Assembly (NCBI GenBank): GCA_964443005.1
Contig: CAYUBI010000037.1
Coordinates: forward strand, 1 to 20,393
Source of the DNA: CAYUBI01 sp964443005
GTDB taxonomy: Bacteria; Margulisbacteria; Riflemargulisbacteria; GWF2-35-9; CAYUBI01
Reading direction: 5' to 3'
DNA length: 20,393 nt
Positions within the stretch are counted from its first letter, which is position 1. Each line of letters opens with the position of its first letter. Under the pieces are notes generated by a model that saw only the letters and a list, made by a program, of their open reading frames with translations, was not told the origin of the DNA and made no database searches. Positions 12,071 through 20,265 of the stretch are shown here, one piece after another. The position numbers were made by a program, and so were the translations under genes.

Positions 12071-14869
12071 TTGAAAACTCTTTTTTTAATTGATGGTCAC
12101 AGTTTGGCGTATCGGGCATTTTTCAGCTTGCCACCCACAATGAAAACGCAGGAAGGACAGCCGACGAATGCCATATATGGTTTTTTTGCGATGCTGTTTA
12201 AACTCATTGACGAGTATAAGCCTTTTGCTATGGCTGTAGCTTTTGATCTTAAAGAACCTACGTTTCGGCATATTGAATATCCGGATTATAAGGCACATCG
12301 AGCAAAAACGCCGGATGATTTTATCTCTCAAATCCCGATTATTCAGACATGCTTGGATGCATTGAATATCAAGCAAATTACGTGCGAAGGATTTGAAGCT
12401 GATGACATTCTGGCTACTCTGACCGAAAAATTCAAAGCNNNNNNNNNNATCTCTGGAGAACAACAAGGATTCCATGTTTATATTGTTACTGGGGATTTAG
12501 ATGAATTACAACTTGTCAATTCGCATATTACTGTGATTGCTAATAAAAAAGGAATTTCGGATATTATGATGTATGAGGCAGCTGATGTTGTAGCGAAATA
12601 TGGTGTGACTCCTGAACAAATTGTTGATTATAAAGCTTTGCGTGGTGATACGTCAGATAATATTCCCGGAGTTCCCGGAATTGGGGAAAAAGGCGCAGCC
12701 AAATTATTGCAACAGTTTTATTCATTAGAAGGTATTTATGCGAATTTAGATTTGGTTGTGCCTGCGAGTCTTCAGCAGAAATTACGCACGCATCAGCAAT
12801 TAGCTAGGATTAGTCAGCGATTGGCACGAATTATTACGCATGTTCCGTTGAATGTGAATTGGGATGATTTGACTGTTGCGCCCTTGTGGGAGAAGGCTTT
12901 GCCAGTTTTCGTGCATTATGAATTTCATCAGTTGATTAAACGCTATTTCCCAGAGGTATTAGTTCAAACACTTACAACAATTATTCAGAAACCGTTAAAG
13001 AATTATATTCTTGTAAATACTCAGGAATCATGGGAAGCATTTTTGAAACGTTTAAATGCAGCAACTGAGGTTGCTATTGATACAGAAACGGATTCGCAAA
13101 ACGATTTGATCGCACATCTTATTGGTATGAGTTTTGCGTTTGAACCTAACCAAGCATATTATATTCCTTTAGCTCATCAAGAAGGAAATCTGGTGTTAGG
13201 ACAGGCTTTGCCAACGCCAGCTAAAGTCATAGATTGGGGCCCATTATTTGCTTCTGCAGAAACTGTTGAGGTACCCGTGTTATCGATTGAGCCCTTGTTG
13301 GCTTTGGTGAAAGCTGCATTAGAAAACCCTGAACTTACCAAAATTGCGCATCATGCTAAATTTGATATGACTGTCTTTGCCAATTATGGAATTCATATTC
13401 GTGGACTTAGATATGATACATTTTTAATGGATTATTTGTTAGATCCATCTAAAACTAGTCATGGATTAAAGAATTTGTGCTCGGAGTATTTTGGATATCC
13501 CATGACTTCGTTTAAAGAAATTACTAAAGAAAAAGGGTATGCGCTGTTTTCGGATGTTCCTGTTATAGACGCTTTGGATTATGCTGCTGCAGATGCAGAC
13601 ATTACCTTGCAACTGTGTCGTGTTTTGCAGCCAAAAATGGAAACCGAGCAACTGAATAAAATTTATGAGGAATTGGAGTTGCCCTTAGTTAAGGTGTTAA
13701 TGGATATGGAACGAACCGGAATCTTGTTGGATACGGATTATTTGGAAAAGCTGAGTTATGAATTTAGAGGTCGTCAAAAAAAATTGGAGTCTGAAATTTT
13801 TACAGTAGTTGGAGAACCGTTTAATATCAATTCGCCAAAACAATTAGGCGTTATTTTGTTTGAAAAACTTCATTTGCCAATTCAGAAAAAAACAGCGACT
13901 GGCCCAAGTACAGATCATTCAGTTTTGGAAAAATTGGCACTTGATTTTGAAATTGCGCGATTAATTATTGATTATCGCGAAATGACCAAGCTGTTGAATA
14001 CGTATATTGATACGTTGCCAACATTGATTAATTCTCAAACTGGGCGGATTCATACCTCGTTTAATCAAGCAGTAGCTGCAACTGGCCGCTTAAGTAGTAG
14101 TAATCCAAATTTGCAAAACATTCCTATTCGTACTGTAGATGGAGAGCTTATTCGAAAGGCTTTTATTCCAAAGCCAGGTTGTGTGTTGTTGTCTGTAGAT
14201 TATTCGCAAATTGAGTTGCGATTGTTAGCCATTATTACGCAAGAGCCTAATTTAATTCGTGCTTTTCAAGCAGGAGAAGATATTCATGCGCATACTGCTG
14301 CTGAATTGTTTGGTATACAGCAGGATCAAGTAACTAAAGCGCAGCGGAGTAAAGCCAAGGAAATCAATTTTGGAATTGCATATGGCATGGGTGTGTTTGG
14401 TTTGTCTGAACGTCTTCATATTTCTCGTACGGAAGCTAAAGAATATTGGGATATTTACTTTCAACGGTATCCAAAAGTTAAGGAATATATGGATTATATT
14501 GTTGCGTTTGCACAGGAAAAAGGTTATGTTGAAACCTTGTGGGGGCGTCGACGATATTTTCGAGATTTGGCTAGGTTAGGTCCACAAGATAAAAAAAGTG
14601 CAGAACGCACGATTATTAACACTCCTGTTCAAGGAAGTGCAGCAGATATCATTAAAAAAGCAATGATTACAGTATGGCATCATCTGAATGCGCAGTTTAC
14701 TGCTAAATTATTATTACAAGTTCATGATGAATTAGTGTTGGAAGTTCCTTTAGAAGAACTGGAGGCTGTACAAAAAATGGTTATTCATGACATGGAATCT
14801 GTTTTAGATTCCATAGTGCCTTTAACAGTTAATTGTGCAATAGGAAAAAACTGGCAAGAAGCAAAGTAA
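12071..14869 (+). CDS. polA: DNA polymerase I
   Basis: The encoded 932 residues include all three domains. The 5'-3' exonuclease opens FLIDGHSLAYRAFF and continues through EGFEADDILATL, VTGDLDELQLV and the GDTSDNIPGVPGIGEKGA helix-hairpin-helix. The 3'-5' exonuclease keeps D337/E339 (IDTETDS), HHAKFD and YAAADAD, so proofreading looks intact, unlike Taq. The polymerase has motif A DYSQIELR (D710), motif B RSKAKEINFGIAYG and motif C QVHDEL (D886). It joins Okazaki fragments and fills repair gaps. The start is TTG 12071 with GGGAG 6-7 nt upstream. Ten Ns (12439-12448) interrupt the exonuclease domain; the frame is kept across them. The stop codon shares a base with the bioD ATG. Confidence 0.96.
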   Translation: MKTLFLIDGHSLAYRAFFSLPPTMKTQEGQPTNAIYGFFAMLFKLIDEYKPFAMAVAFDLKEPTFRHIEYPDYKAHRAKTPDDFISQIPIIQTCLDALNIKQITCEGFEADDILATLTEKFKXXXXISGEQQGFHVYIVTGDLDELQLVNSHITVIANKKGISDIMMYEAADVVAKYGVTPEQIVDYKALRGDTSDNIPGVPGIGEKGAAKLLQQFYSLEGIYANLDLVVPASLQQKLRTHQQLARISQRLARIITHVPLNVNWDDLTVAPLWEKALPVFVHYEFHQLIKRYFPEVLVQTLTTIIQKPLKNYILVNTQESWEAFLKRLNAATEVAIDTETDSQNDLIAHLIGMSFAFEPNQAYYIPLAHQEGNLVLGQALPTPAKVIDWGPLFASAETVEVPVLSIEPLLALVKAALENPELTKIAHHAKFDMTVFANYGIHIRGLRYDTFLMDYLLDPSKTSHGLKNLCSEYFGYPMTSFKEITKEKGYALFSDVPVIDALDYAAADADITLQLCRVLQPKMETEQLNKIYEELELPLVKVLMDMERTGILLDTDYLEKLSYEFRGRQKKLESEIFTVVGEPFNINSPKQLGVILFEKLHLPIQKKTATGPSTDHSVLEKLALDFEIARLIIDYREMTKLLNTYIDTLPTLINSQTGRIHTSFNQAVAATGRLSSSNPNLQNIPIRTVDGELIRKAFIPKPGCVLLSVDYSQIELRLLAIITQEPNLIRAFQAGEDIHAHTAAELFGIQQDQVTKAQRSKAKEINFGIAYGMGVFGLSERLHISRTEAKEYWDIYFQRYPKVKEYMDYIVAFAQEKGYVETLWGRRRYFRDLARLGPQDKKSAERTIINTPVQGSAADIIKKAMITVWHHLNAQFTAKLLLQVHDELVLEVPLEELEAVQKMVIHDMESVLDSIVPLTVNCAIGKNWQEAK
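12439..12448. other. assembly gap (10 Ns) inside polA
   Basis: Ten consecutive Ns fall in the 5'-3' exonuclease domain between EKFKA and ISGEQQGFHVY. Ten is a common placeholder length, so the true number of missing bases is unknown. The frame holds if the real length leaves remainder 1 when divided by 3, as 10 does. Confidence 0.95.
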
Positions 14870-15564
14870 TGAAGGGTTTTTTTGTAACAGGAACAGACAC
14901 GAATATTGGGAAAACGATTACTTCTGCAGTTATTATTGTTGGGTTGCAGCAACGTGGTTATAAGGTTGGGTATTTTAAACCGTTGCAAAGTGGAGCTGTA
15001 GTTTGTGATGATGTTCTTGTATCTCCGGATGTTGAAATGGTGCGGCAATTAACCGGATTATCTCCTGAGTTTTCTGTTAGTTCGTATTGTTTTACTGCTT
15101 CTTTAGCACCGTATGAAGCTGCACGTTGTGAAAATAAAATAATTAATGAAAATAAAATCATGCAACAATATCAGCAATTGGTTGCTACCTGCGATGTTGT
15201 CATTGTAGAAGGTGCAGGTGGCATCAAAGTTCCCTATTATCATGATGTATGGGTTGATGATTTTATTGTTAAATTGGGGCTTCCTGCAATTATTGTTGGC
15301 CGTCCAGGACTGGGAACCATTAATCATACGTTGTTAACGATTGATGCTTTGTTGCAACGAAATGTTGTTATTGCAGGATTTCTTTTTTGTGATACGCACT
15401 TATCTGTGGATGTTTCAGACAGTTTGCGTAATCATGAGATTATTTCTGAAAAATCGGCAGTTGCATTTTTAGGCGAAATACCAGTATTTAGTTTAGTTAA
15501 TGGAATTTCTGCTGCAGTATTAAATGCTGTTGATTGGGAAAAGGTTTCTTCTATGTTATACTAA
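14869..15564 (+). CDS. bioD: dethiobiotin synthetase
   Basis: This enzyme closes the ureido ring of dethiobiotin from 7,8-diaminopelargonate, CO2 and ATP, the next-to-last step of biotin synthesis. The 231 residues contain the P-loop GTDTNIGKT near the N-terminus, the KPLQSGA substrate loop, and EGAGGIKVPYY, all family landmarks. The ATG at 14869 overlaps the polA stop (TAATG), so translation is probably coupled. Upstream in-frame positions (from 14833) are polA sequence. No bioA, bioB or bioF gene lies in the window, so the rest of the pathway is elsewhere or absent. Confidence 0.92.
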   Translation: MKGFFVTGTDTNIGKTITSAVIIVGLQQRGYKVGYFKPLQSGAVVCDDVLVSPDVEMVRQLTGLSPEFSVSSYCFTASLAPYEAARCENKIINENKIMQQYQQLVATCDVVIVEGAGGIKVPYYHDVWVDDFIVKLGLPAIIVGRPGLGTINHTLLTIDALLQRNVVIAGFLFCDTHLSVDVSDSLRNHEIISEKSAVAFLGEIPVFSLVNGISAAVLNAVDWEKVSSMLY

Positions 15565-15597
15565 TGACTAATCCCAATTTTTCTTCTGGAGTTAATT

Positions 15598-18327
15598 ATG
15601 GAAAAATCCTATAAAGATACATTGAATTTGCCTCAAACGAATATGCCGATGCGCGCAGGTTTAGCGCAAAAAGAGCTCGAAATTCTTGAGAAATGGACAG
15701 AAATGGACATTTATCATAAAGTCTTGGAAAAAAATAAAAAAAATCCATCGTATATTTTGCATGATGGTCCGCCTTACCCCAATGGAAATATTCATTTAGG
15801 CCATGCATTAAATAAAACGCTGAAAGATATTGTGATAAAATATCAGGCTTTAACTGGACATTTTGCGCCTTATATCCCAGGATGGGATTGTCATGGGCTG
15901 CCAATTGAAACTCAGCTTCAGAAAGAATTGAAAAAAAACAATCAAGAAGCAAAAAAGTCTGATATTCATTGGTTTCGTGAAGAATGCAAGCGGTATGCTT
16001 TGGCCTATGTTGAAACGCAGAAAGCTCAGTTTAAGCGTTTAGGAATTTTTGGAGATTTTGATAATCCCTATTTAACCTTGAATCCTTTGTACGAATCTAA
16101 AATAGTTGAATTATTTGGTTCCATGGCTGAAAAAGGATTGGTTTACAAAGGCATGAAGCCTATTCATTGGTGTGCCTCGTGTACAACAGCATTAGCTGAG
16201 GCAGAAATTGAATATGCTAATAAAAAATCAGCGTCTGTGTATGTACGATTTGCTATAAATCAGCACGCAGGAAAAACAGTTTTTCGCGAAAAAACGTCCA
16301 TCGTTGTGTGGACAACTACTCCGTGGACATTGCCTGCGAATGTGGCTGTAGCCGTGCATCCGACCTTGGATTATGACCTTGTTAGCATTGATAATGGCAA
16401 GGAATATCTTATTGTATGTACGCAGCTGACGCATCAAGTAATGGCGAAAATTGGTATTGATAATTTTTCAGTAACACATACTGTTAAAGGAACGGATTTA
16501 GCTGAATTAACCTATTCGCATCCGTTTATGAATCGGACGTCTCCCATTGTAACTGCAAATTATGTGTCTCATGAAGATGGAAGTGGTGCTGTTCATATTG
16601 CACCAGGACATGGTCAGGAAGACTATATTGTAGGACAGCAATATCAGTTGCCTATTATAATGCCTGTTGATGCTCAGGGTGTATTTACTGCAGAAGCAGG
16701 TGTTTTTGAAGGACAAAAGATTTGGGATGCAAATAAAAGTATTGTTCAAGCTATGGAAGATAATCAGTCATTATTAAAAATGGAATGGATTGAGCATGCG
16801 TATCCTCATTGTTGGAGATGTCATAATCCAGTTATTTTTCGTGCTACTGAACAATGGTTTATTGCAATGGATAATGAGGTTATGTTGCGTCAACATGTAT
16901 TAAATGAAATTAAAAAAGTTCGTTGGGTACCTGCTGGTGGTGAGAAACGTATTACCTCAATGGTTGCTGGCAGGCCAGATTGGTGTATTTCTCGACAGCG
17001 TAGTTGGGGAGTTCCTATTCCGGTTTTTTATTGTTCATCGTGTCGTGAACCGCATATGACTGGCACGTTTAATACTGCAATTGTGCAGCTTTTTGCTGCT
17101 GAAGGATCGAATGCGTGGTTTGTTAAAACTGCTCAAGAGATTTTGCCAAAAGGAACAATTTGTGTAAAATGTGGTCATTCTGATTTTGATAAAGAAACTG
17201 ACATTATGGATGTGTGGCTGGAATCTGGTGCATCGCATCATGCTGTATTAAATACTTATCCGGAATTGTCGTATCCTGCTGACTTGTACTTGGAAGGTAG
17301 TGATCAACATCGTGGTTGGTTTCAATCGTCGTTACTAACAGCAGTAGGACAAAAAGGTATTGCGCCGTATAAAGCTGTATTAACGCATGGCTTTTTGATT
17401 GATGATGTGGGTGCAAAAATGAGCAAGTCTAAGGGTAATGTCATTGATCCAAGTTCAATAACTGCTGAATATGGAGCTGATATTCTGCGTTTATGGGTTG
17501 TGACTGAGGATTTTAAAAATGATTTGTCAATTTCTGAACCGCTATTAAAGCAAATTCAAACCGGATATATCAAAATTCGAAATACCTTACGCTATTTATT
17601 GAGTAATTGTTATGATTTTGATCCTAGACAACATATGCTTGAGTTTTCGCAGCTTAAGCTGGTAGATCAATGGATGCTGACTCGGCTGCATCGTTTGTTG
17701 GAGAAAGTAACAATTGCATATAATGATTTTGAATTTCATACCATTTATCATACAGTTCAAAATTTTTGTACAGTTGATTTATCTGCTATTTATATGGATA
17801 TTCATAAGGATAATTTATATTGTAATGGTCAAAATTCTCTTGAACGACGATCAACCCAGACTGTTATGTATGAATGTGCAAAGTCATTAATGATGGTGTT
17901 GGCTCCAATATTGTCGTATACAGCTGAAGATGTATATAGTTTTATGCCAGGAATTCAAAAGGAAAGTGTTTTTCTTGAATTGTTCCCTCAAGCGAATCCA
18001 GCTTATTTTAATGTCGAGCTGGAAGCAAAATTTGAAACATTACTTGCGATTCGTGATGCGATTAATGTTCAATTGGAAGCTTTGCGTAATCAGAAAATCA
18101 TTGGGAGTTCGTTGGATGCTAAAGTGACTGTGTTTTGTCCAGGGGATGTATCAGTTGCTGATGTATTTTCTGTGATTACTGTGAGTGAAGTTACGATTCA
18201 GAAAGCTTTGCAGCTTTCAGTTGTTGCTTCAAAAGCTGATGGAGAAAAATGCGAGAGATGTTGGAAATATGGAAAATTGATTAATGGCTTATGCTCGCGT
18301 TGTGCTGGAGTTGTATCCAAAGGGTGA
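15598..18327 (+). CDS. ileS: isoleucyl-tRNA synthetase
   Basis: The 909-residue class I synthetase charges tRNA-Ile. It shows the ATP-site signature HLGH (66-69, in PPYPNGNIHLGHALN), GWDCHGLPIE, the CP1 editing domain (VVWTTTPWTLPANVAVAVHP and GSGAVHIAPGHGQEDY), KMSKS (607-611), and a C-terminal zinc site CERC (885-888) with CSRC (899-902). The zinc-binding C-terminus is the ordinary bacterial type, not the eukaryote-like, mupirocin-resistant type. GGAG lies 6 nt before the ATG, and the N-terminus (YKDTLNLPQTNMPMRA) matches the family. It follows bioD after 33 nt; no T-box leader fits in that gap. It is followed by a ketosynthase rather than lspA, the neighbour in many bacteria. Confidence 0.97.
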   Translation: MEKSYKDTLNLPQTNMPMRAGLAQKELEILEKWTEMDIYHKVLEKNKKNPSYILHDGPPYPNGNIHLGHALNKTLKDIVIKYQALTGHFAPYIPGWDCHGLPIETQLQKELKKNNQEAKKSDIHWFREECKRYALAYVETQKAQFKRLGIFGDFDNPYLTLNPLYESKIVELFGSMAEKGLVYKGMKPIHWCASCTTALAEAEIEYANKKSASVYVRFAINQHAGKTVFREKTSIVVWTTTPWTLPANVAVAVHPTLDYDLVSIDNGKEYLIVCTQLTHQVMAKIGIDNFSVTHTVKGTDLAELTYSHPFMNRTSPIVTANYVSHEDGSGAVHIAPGHGQEDYIVGQQYQLPIIMPVDAQGVFTAEAGVFEGQKIWDANKSIVQAMEDNQSLLKMEWIEHAYPHCWRCHNPVIFRATEQWFIAMDNEVMLRQHVLNEIKKVRWVPAGGEKRITSMVAGRPDWCISRQRSWGVPIPVFYCSSCREPHMTGTFNTAIVQLFAAEGSNAWFVKTAQEILPKGTICVKCGHSDFDKETDIMDVWLESGASHHAVLNTYPELSYPADLYLEGSDQHRGWFQSSLLTAVGQKGIAPYKAVLTHGFLIDDVGAKMSKSKGNVIDPSSITAEYGADILRLWVVTEDFKNDLSISEPLLKQIQTGYIKIRNTLRYLLSNCYDFDPRQHMLEFSQLKLVDQWMLTRLHRLLEKVTIAYNDFEFHTIYHTVQNFCTVDLSAIYMDIHKDNLYCNGQNSLERRSTQTVMYECAKSLMMVLAPILSYTAEDVYSFMPGIQKESVFLELFPQANPAYFNVELEAKFETLLAIRDAINVQLEALRNQKIIGSSLDAKVTVFCPGDVSVADVFSVITVSEVTIQKALQLSVVASKADGEKCERCWKYGKLINGLCSRCAGVVSKG

Positions 18328-19463
18328 TTGAGCCTGTTGTTGTTGTTGGACTTGGGCTTGTTTCTCCTTTAGGTATTGGGGTTAGCCAAACATGGCGGAA
18401 TATAGAATTAGGTATTGTTCCTGTTGATTATGTGGTAAAACTTGATACTTCACCAGCTGAAGATCGTTCGTTAGGTTTTGCGCGTATTGCATTGAATGAG
18501 GCATTACAGCATATTCCTTCAGAATTAATTTCGTCAGCTGCAATGATGATTAGTAATTCCAAATATGGGATGGATTATTTTTATAGGTATGTTGTGAAGC
18601 ATGGATTAAGTTCACATGGATATCCTGTTGATTTTTTGCATCATGTATTGCCTGAGTTTGTTGGTCATCAATTAGCGGTTGAGCGACACATGACAGGGAT
18701 TGTTAAGAATTATGCAGCTGCCTGCGCTACGGGATTGTTGTCAATTATCGAAGCGACTCGGTTGATTCAGTTCCAGGGAGCAGACTTAGTGATCGCAGGT
18801 GCTACGGAAGCTAGTAAAAATCCATTTATTGAAGCTGCATTCGCTAAAATGGGGGTGCTCACAGCCGACAAAATTCGGCCATTTAGTCTGGCCAGATCTG
18901 GATTTCGGATTGGCGAAGGCTGTGGAGTTGTTGTGCTTGCTAGCTATCAATTTGCTAAAAAACAGGGGCTTCCTAGGTTGGCTCGCATAGTTAGTTATCA
19001 TCTGAATAATCAGCTCCATCATTTTACTGCTTTTGAATCCAGTGGTCATGCCATTGCGACGAACATTCGTATGAATCTTCAAAAAGCTGGAGTTAGTTGT
19101 GTTGATTTTATTAATTGTCATGGAACTGCTACTTTGCAAAATGATTTGGCTGAAACCTTAGCTATTAAGTCTGTTTTTGGAAATAGGGCCTATGATGTGC
19201 CAATCAGCGCAACCAAACCCATGACTGGACATTTGTTGGGTGCGACGAGTGCAGTTGAATTTATCTTGTCTGTTTTGGCTTTACAACATCAAACACTGTT
19301 GCCTACGTGGAATCTTGAGGAATCTGATCCAGCGTTAGATTTAGATTATATTCCCCACTTAAGACGCGCACGAATAAGCCGATTTTTAACTAATAATTAT
19401 GGCTTTGGTGGGCATATTGTAGGTGCAATTGTTGAAAAGGTAGAGGATTTATCGAGTGATTAA
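18324..19463 (+). CDS. fabF: FabF-like beta-ketoacyl-ACP synthase
   Basis: This condensing enzyme of the KAS I/II family extends acyl-ACP with malonyl-ACP. The catalytic triad is present: C134 (YAAACATGLLS), H266 (NCHGTATLQND) and H303 (TKPMTGHLLGATSA), with K298 and the C-terminal NYGFGGH loop. The start is GTG 18324, overlapping the ileS stop (GTGA), and gives the family opening VVVVGLGLVSPLG; the longer open frame to 18291 is ileS sequence. At 379 residues it is about 30 shorter than FabF, with the loss lying between the N-terminus and the active cysteine. GFGGH replaces the usual GFGGTN. A specialised condensing enzyme is possible, but no acyl carrier protein or other fab gene is adjacent. 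Confidence 0.88.
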   Translation: MIEPVVVVGLGLVSPLGIGVSQTWRNIELGIVPVDYVVKLDTSPAEDRSLGFARIALNEALQHIPSELISSAAMMISNSKYGMDYFYRYVVKHGLSSHGYPVDFLHHVLPEFVGHQLAVERHMTGIVKNYAAACATGLLSIIEATRLIQFQGADLVIAGATEASKNPFIEAAFAKMGVLTADKIRPFSLARSGFRIGEGCGVVVLASYQFAKKQGLPRLARIVSYHLNNQLHHFTAFESSGHAIATNIRMNLQKAGVSCVDFINCHGTATLQNDLAETLAIKSVFGNRAYDVPISATKPMTGHLLGATSAVEFILSVLALQHQTLLPTWNLEESDPALDLDYIPHLRRARISRFLTNNYGFGGHIVGAIVEKVEDLSSD

Positions 19464-19690
19464 TTAACTTGTTTTTCCCGTGATTGCAATGATAATGGTT
19501 TTTCTTCAAAAAATTCACAACGCATTCCAGAAGCTAAATAAACTTCGTGACTAGGTAATCGAGAGGTCTTGAAATTCATAGCGCGACAGCCTTTGGGAAA
19601 ACGTTGATCCCACGTGACATGAAAATGCACACAGGTAAAGCAATTGATATAGGATGGGTGGCGAGAATAATCGCTTTCTACTTTTTCCAT
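19460..19690 (-). CDS. small four-cysteine protein, conserved family of unknown function
   Basis: The gene encodes 76 residues with a pattern that looks strongly conserved: CFTCVHFHVTWDQRFPKGC, then MNFKTSRLPS, then SGMRCEFF. The four cysteines (CxxC, then single Cys near 35 and 58) and the nearby His residues could bind a metal. I recall similar short proteins in proteobacteria and other phyla, sometimes annotated, without good support, as uracil-DNA glycosylase; I do not assign a function. The ATG at 19690 has no clear ribosome binding site and sits very close to a predicted promoter. The stop overlaps the end of the convergent ketosynthase gene by 4 nt. Confidence 0.75.
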   Translation of the reverse strand: MEKVESDYSRHPSYINCFTCVHFHVTWDQRFPKGCRAMNFKTSRLPSHEVYLASGMRCEFFEEKPLSLQSREKQVN

Positions 19691-19701
19691 TTTGAAGTAT
19701 A

Positions 19702-19730
19702 TTTATACCATAATTTGGTGTTGTGACCAA
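19702..19730 (-). promoter_or_regulatory. possible promoter for the small four-cysteine protein
   Basis: On the minus strand TTGGTC (19725-19730), a 17-nt spacer and TATAAA (19702-19707), the latter preceded by TGG as in an extended -10. The predicted start is only about 5 nt before the ATG at 19690, so the mRNA would be nearly leaderless, which fits the missing ribosome binding site. Confidence 0.4.
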
Positions 19731-19824
19731 GAGGGGAGATGTTTTGTTGTACTATGAAGAAAATGAAGGATAACTTGCTATTCTTGAAAAGATCGATGTT
19801 TTTTGAGATTTACTTCATGCGAGT

Positions 19825-19872
19825 TGTTATTTTTTGTGGTATCTACTAGAATGTAGTAGAGGAGCTGCTTTC
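19825..19872 (+). repeat. upstream segment shared with AAA-ATPase copy 1
   Basis: The 48 nt before this copy nearly match those before the copy at 9824: a GTTGTTATTTTTT-like run, then ACTAGAATG and GTAGAGGAGCTG up to the ATG. It contains the shared ribosome binding site GAGGAG. This copy also has CTACT/AGTAG arms around it. It shows that duplication included non-coding flank. The remainder of 19691-19824 shows no gene. Confidence 0.7.
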
Positions 19873-20203
19873 ATGAAAAAATTACCCATTGCTATTCAGA
19901 CTTTTGAGAAATTAATTAACGATGATTGTTTATATATTGATAAAACAAAGCTGATTTATCAGTTTTATTATACCAAGCCTGCAGAACTTGACTGTTGGGG
20001 AACAAGCTTTTGCGAGTTATGAAATTGGAAATTTATCGCCTATAGCGTTTTTATATCAAACGGGATATCTGACGATTAAAGAGTTGGCAGGACGATTGTA
20101 CACGGTGGACACAGGCAAGCAACTTGTTTTAGTGGGTGTAGAGTTAAAAAAAAACGCGCACTATTGGGAAATGGGCAGCGGTCGAGGGAGTGGATTAGAA
20201 TAA
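19873..20203 (+). pseudogene. internally deleted AAA-ATPase-like/PD-(D/E)XK gene (copy 3)
   Basis: Three blocks of the full-length family gene remain. Block 1 is the first 30 residues (MKKLPIAIQTFEKLINDD to KLIYQ). Block 2, in a shifted frame from about 19973, is PSLQNLTVGEQAFASYEIGNLSPIA through RLYT, matching full-length residues 308-350. Block 3, joined in frame, is TGKQLVLVGVE, matching about 486-496. The first deletion therefore removes about 277 codons, including both Walker motifs, and breaks the frame; the second removes about 135 codons, including the nuclease core, and keeps it. It cannot encode a working protein. The sequence after its stop resembles that after the full-length copy (both contain GGGTGAGGTA), so downstream flank is shared too. 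Confidence 0.85.
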
Positions 20204-20265
20204 TGCGCTTTATTCCGCTGGGTGAGGTAACCAAGCTGCTAAATAATAAAAAAAGGAGAAATGTG

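Noticed and set aside
12086..12475. 129-codon minus-strand frame crossing the N gap in polA
   Set aside because: It lies wholly inside polA, spans unknown bases and resembles no protein.
14833..14868. Earlier start for bioD
   Set aside because: These codons are the end of polA in another frame; the ATG at 14869 directly precedes the GTDTNIGKT P-loop at the usual distance.
15565..15597. T-box riboswitch before ileS
   Set aside because: Only 33 nt separate bioD and ileS, too short for a T-box leader, and no conserved T-box sequence is seen.
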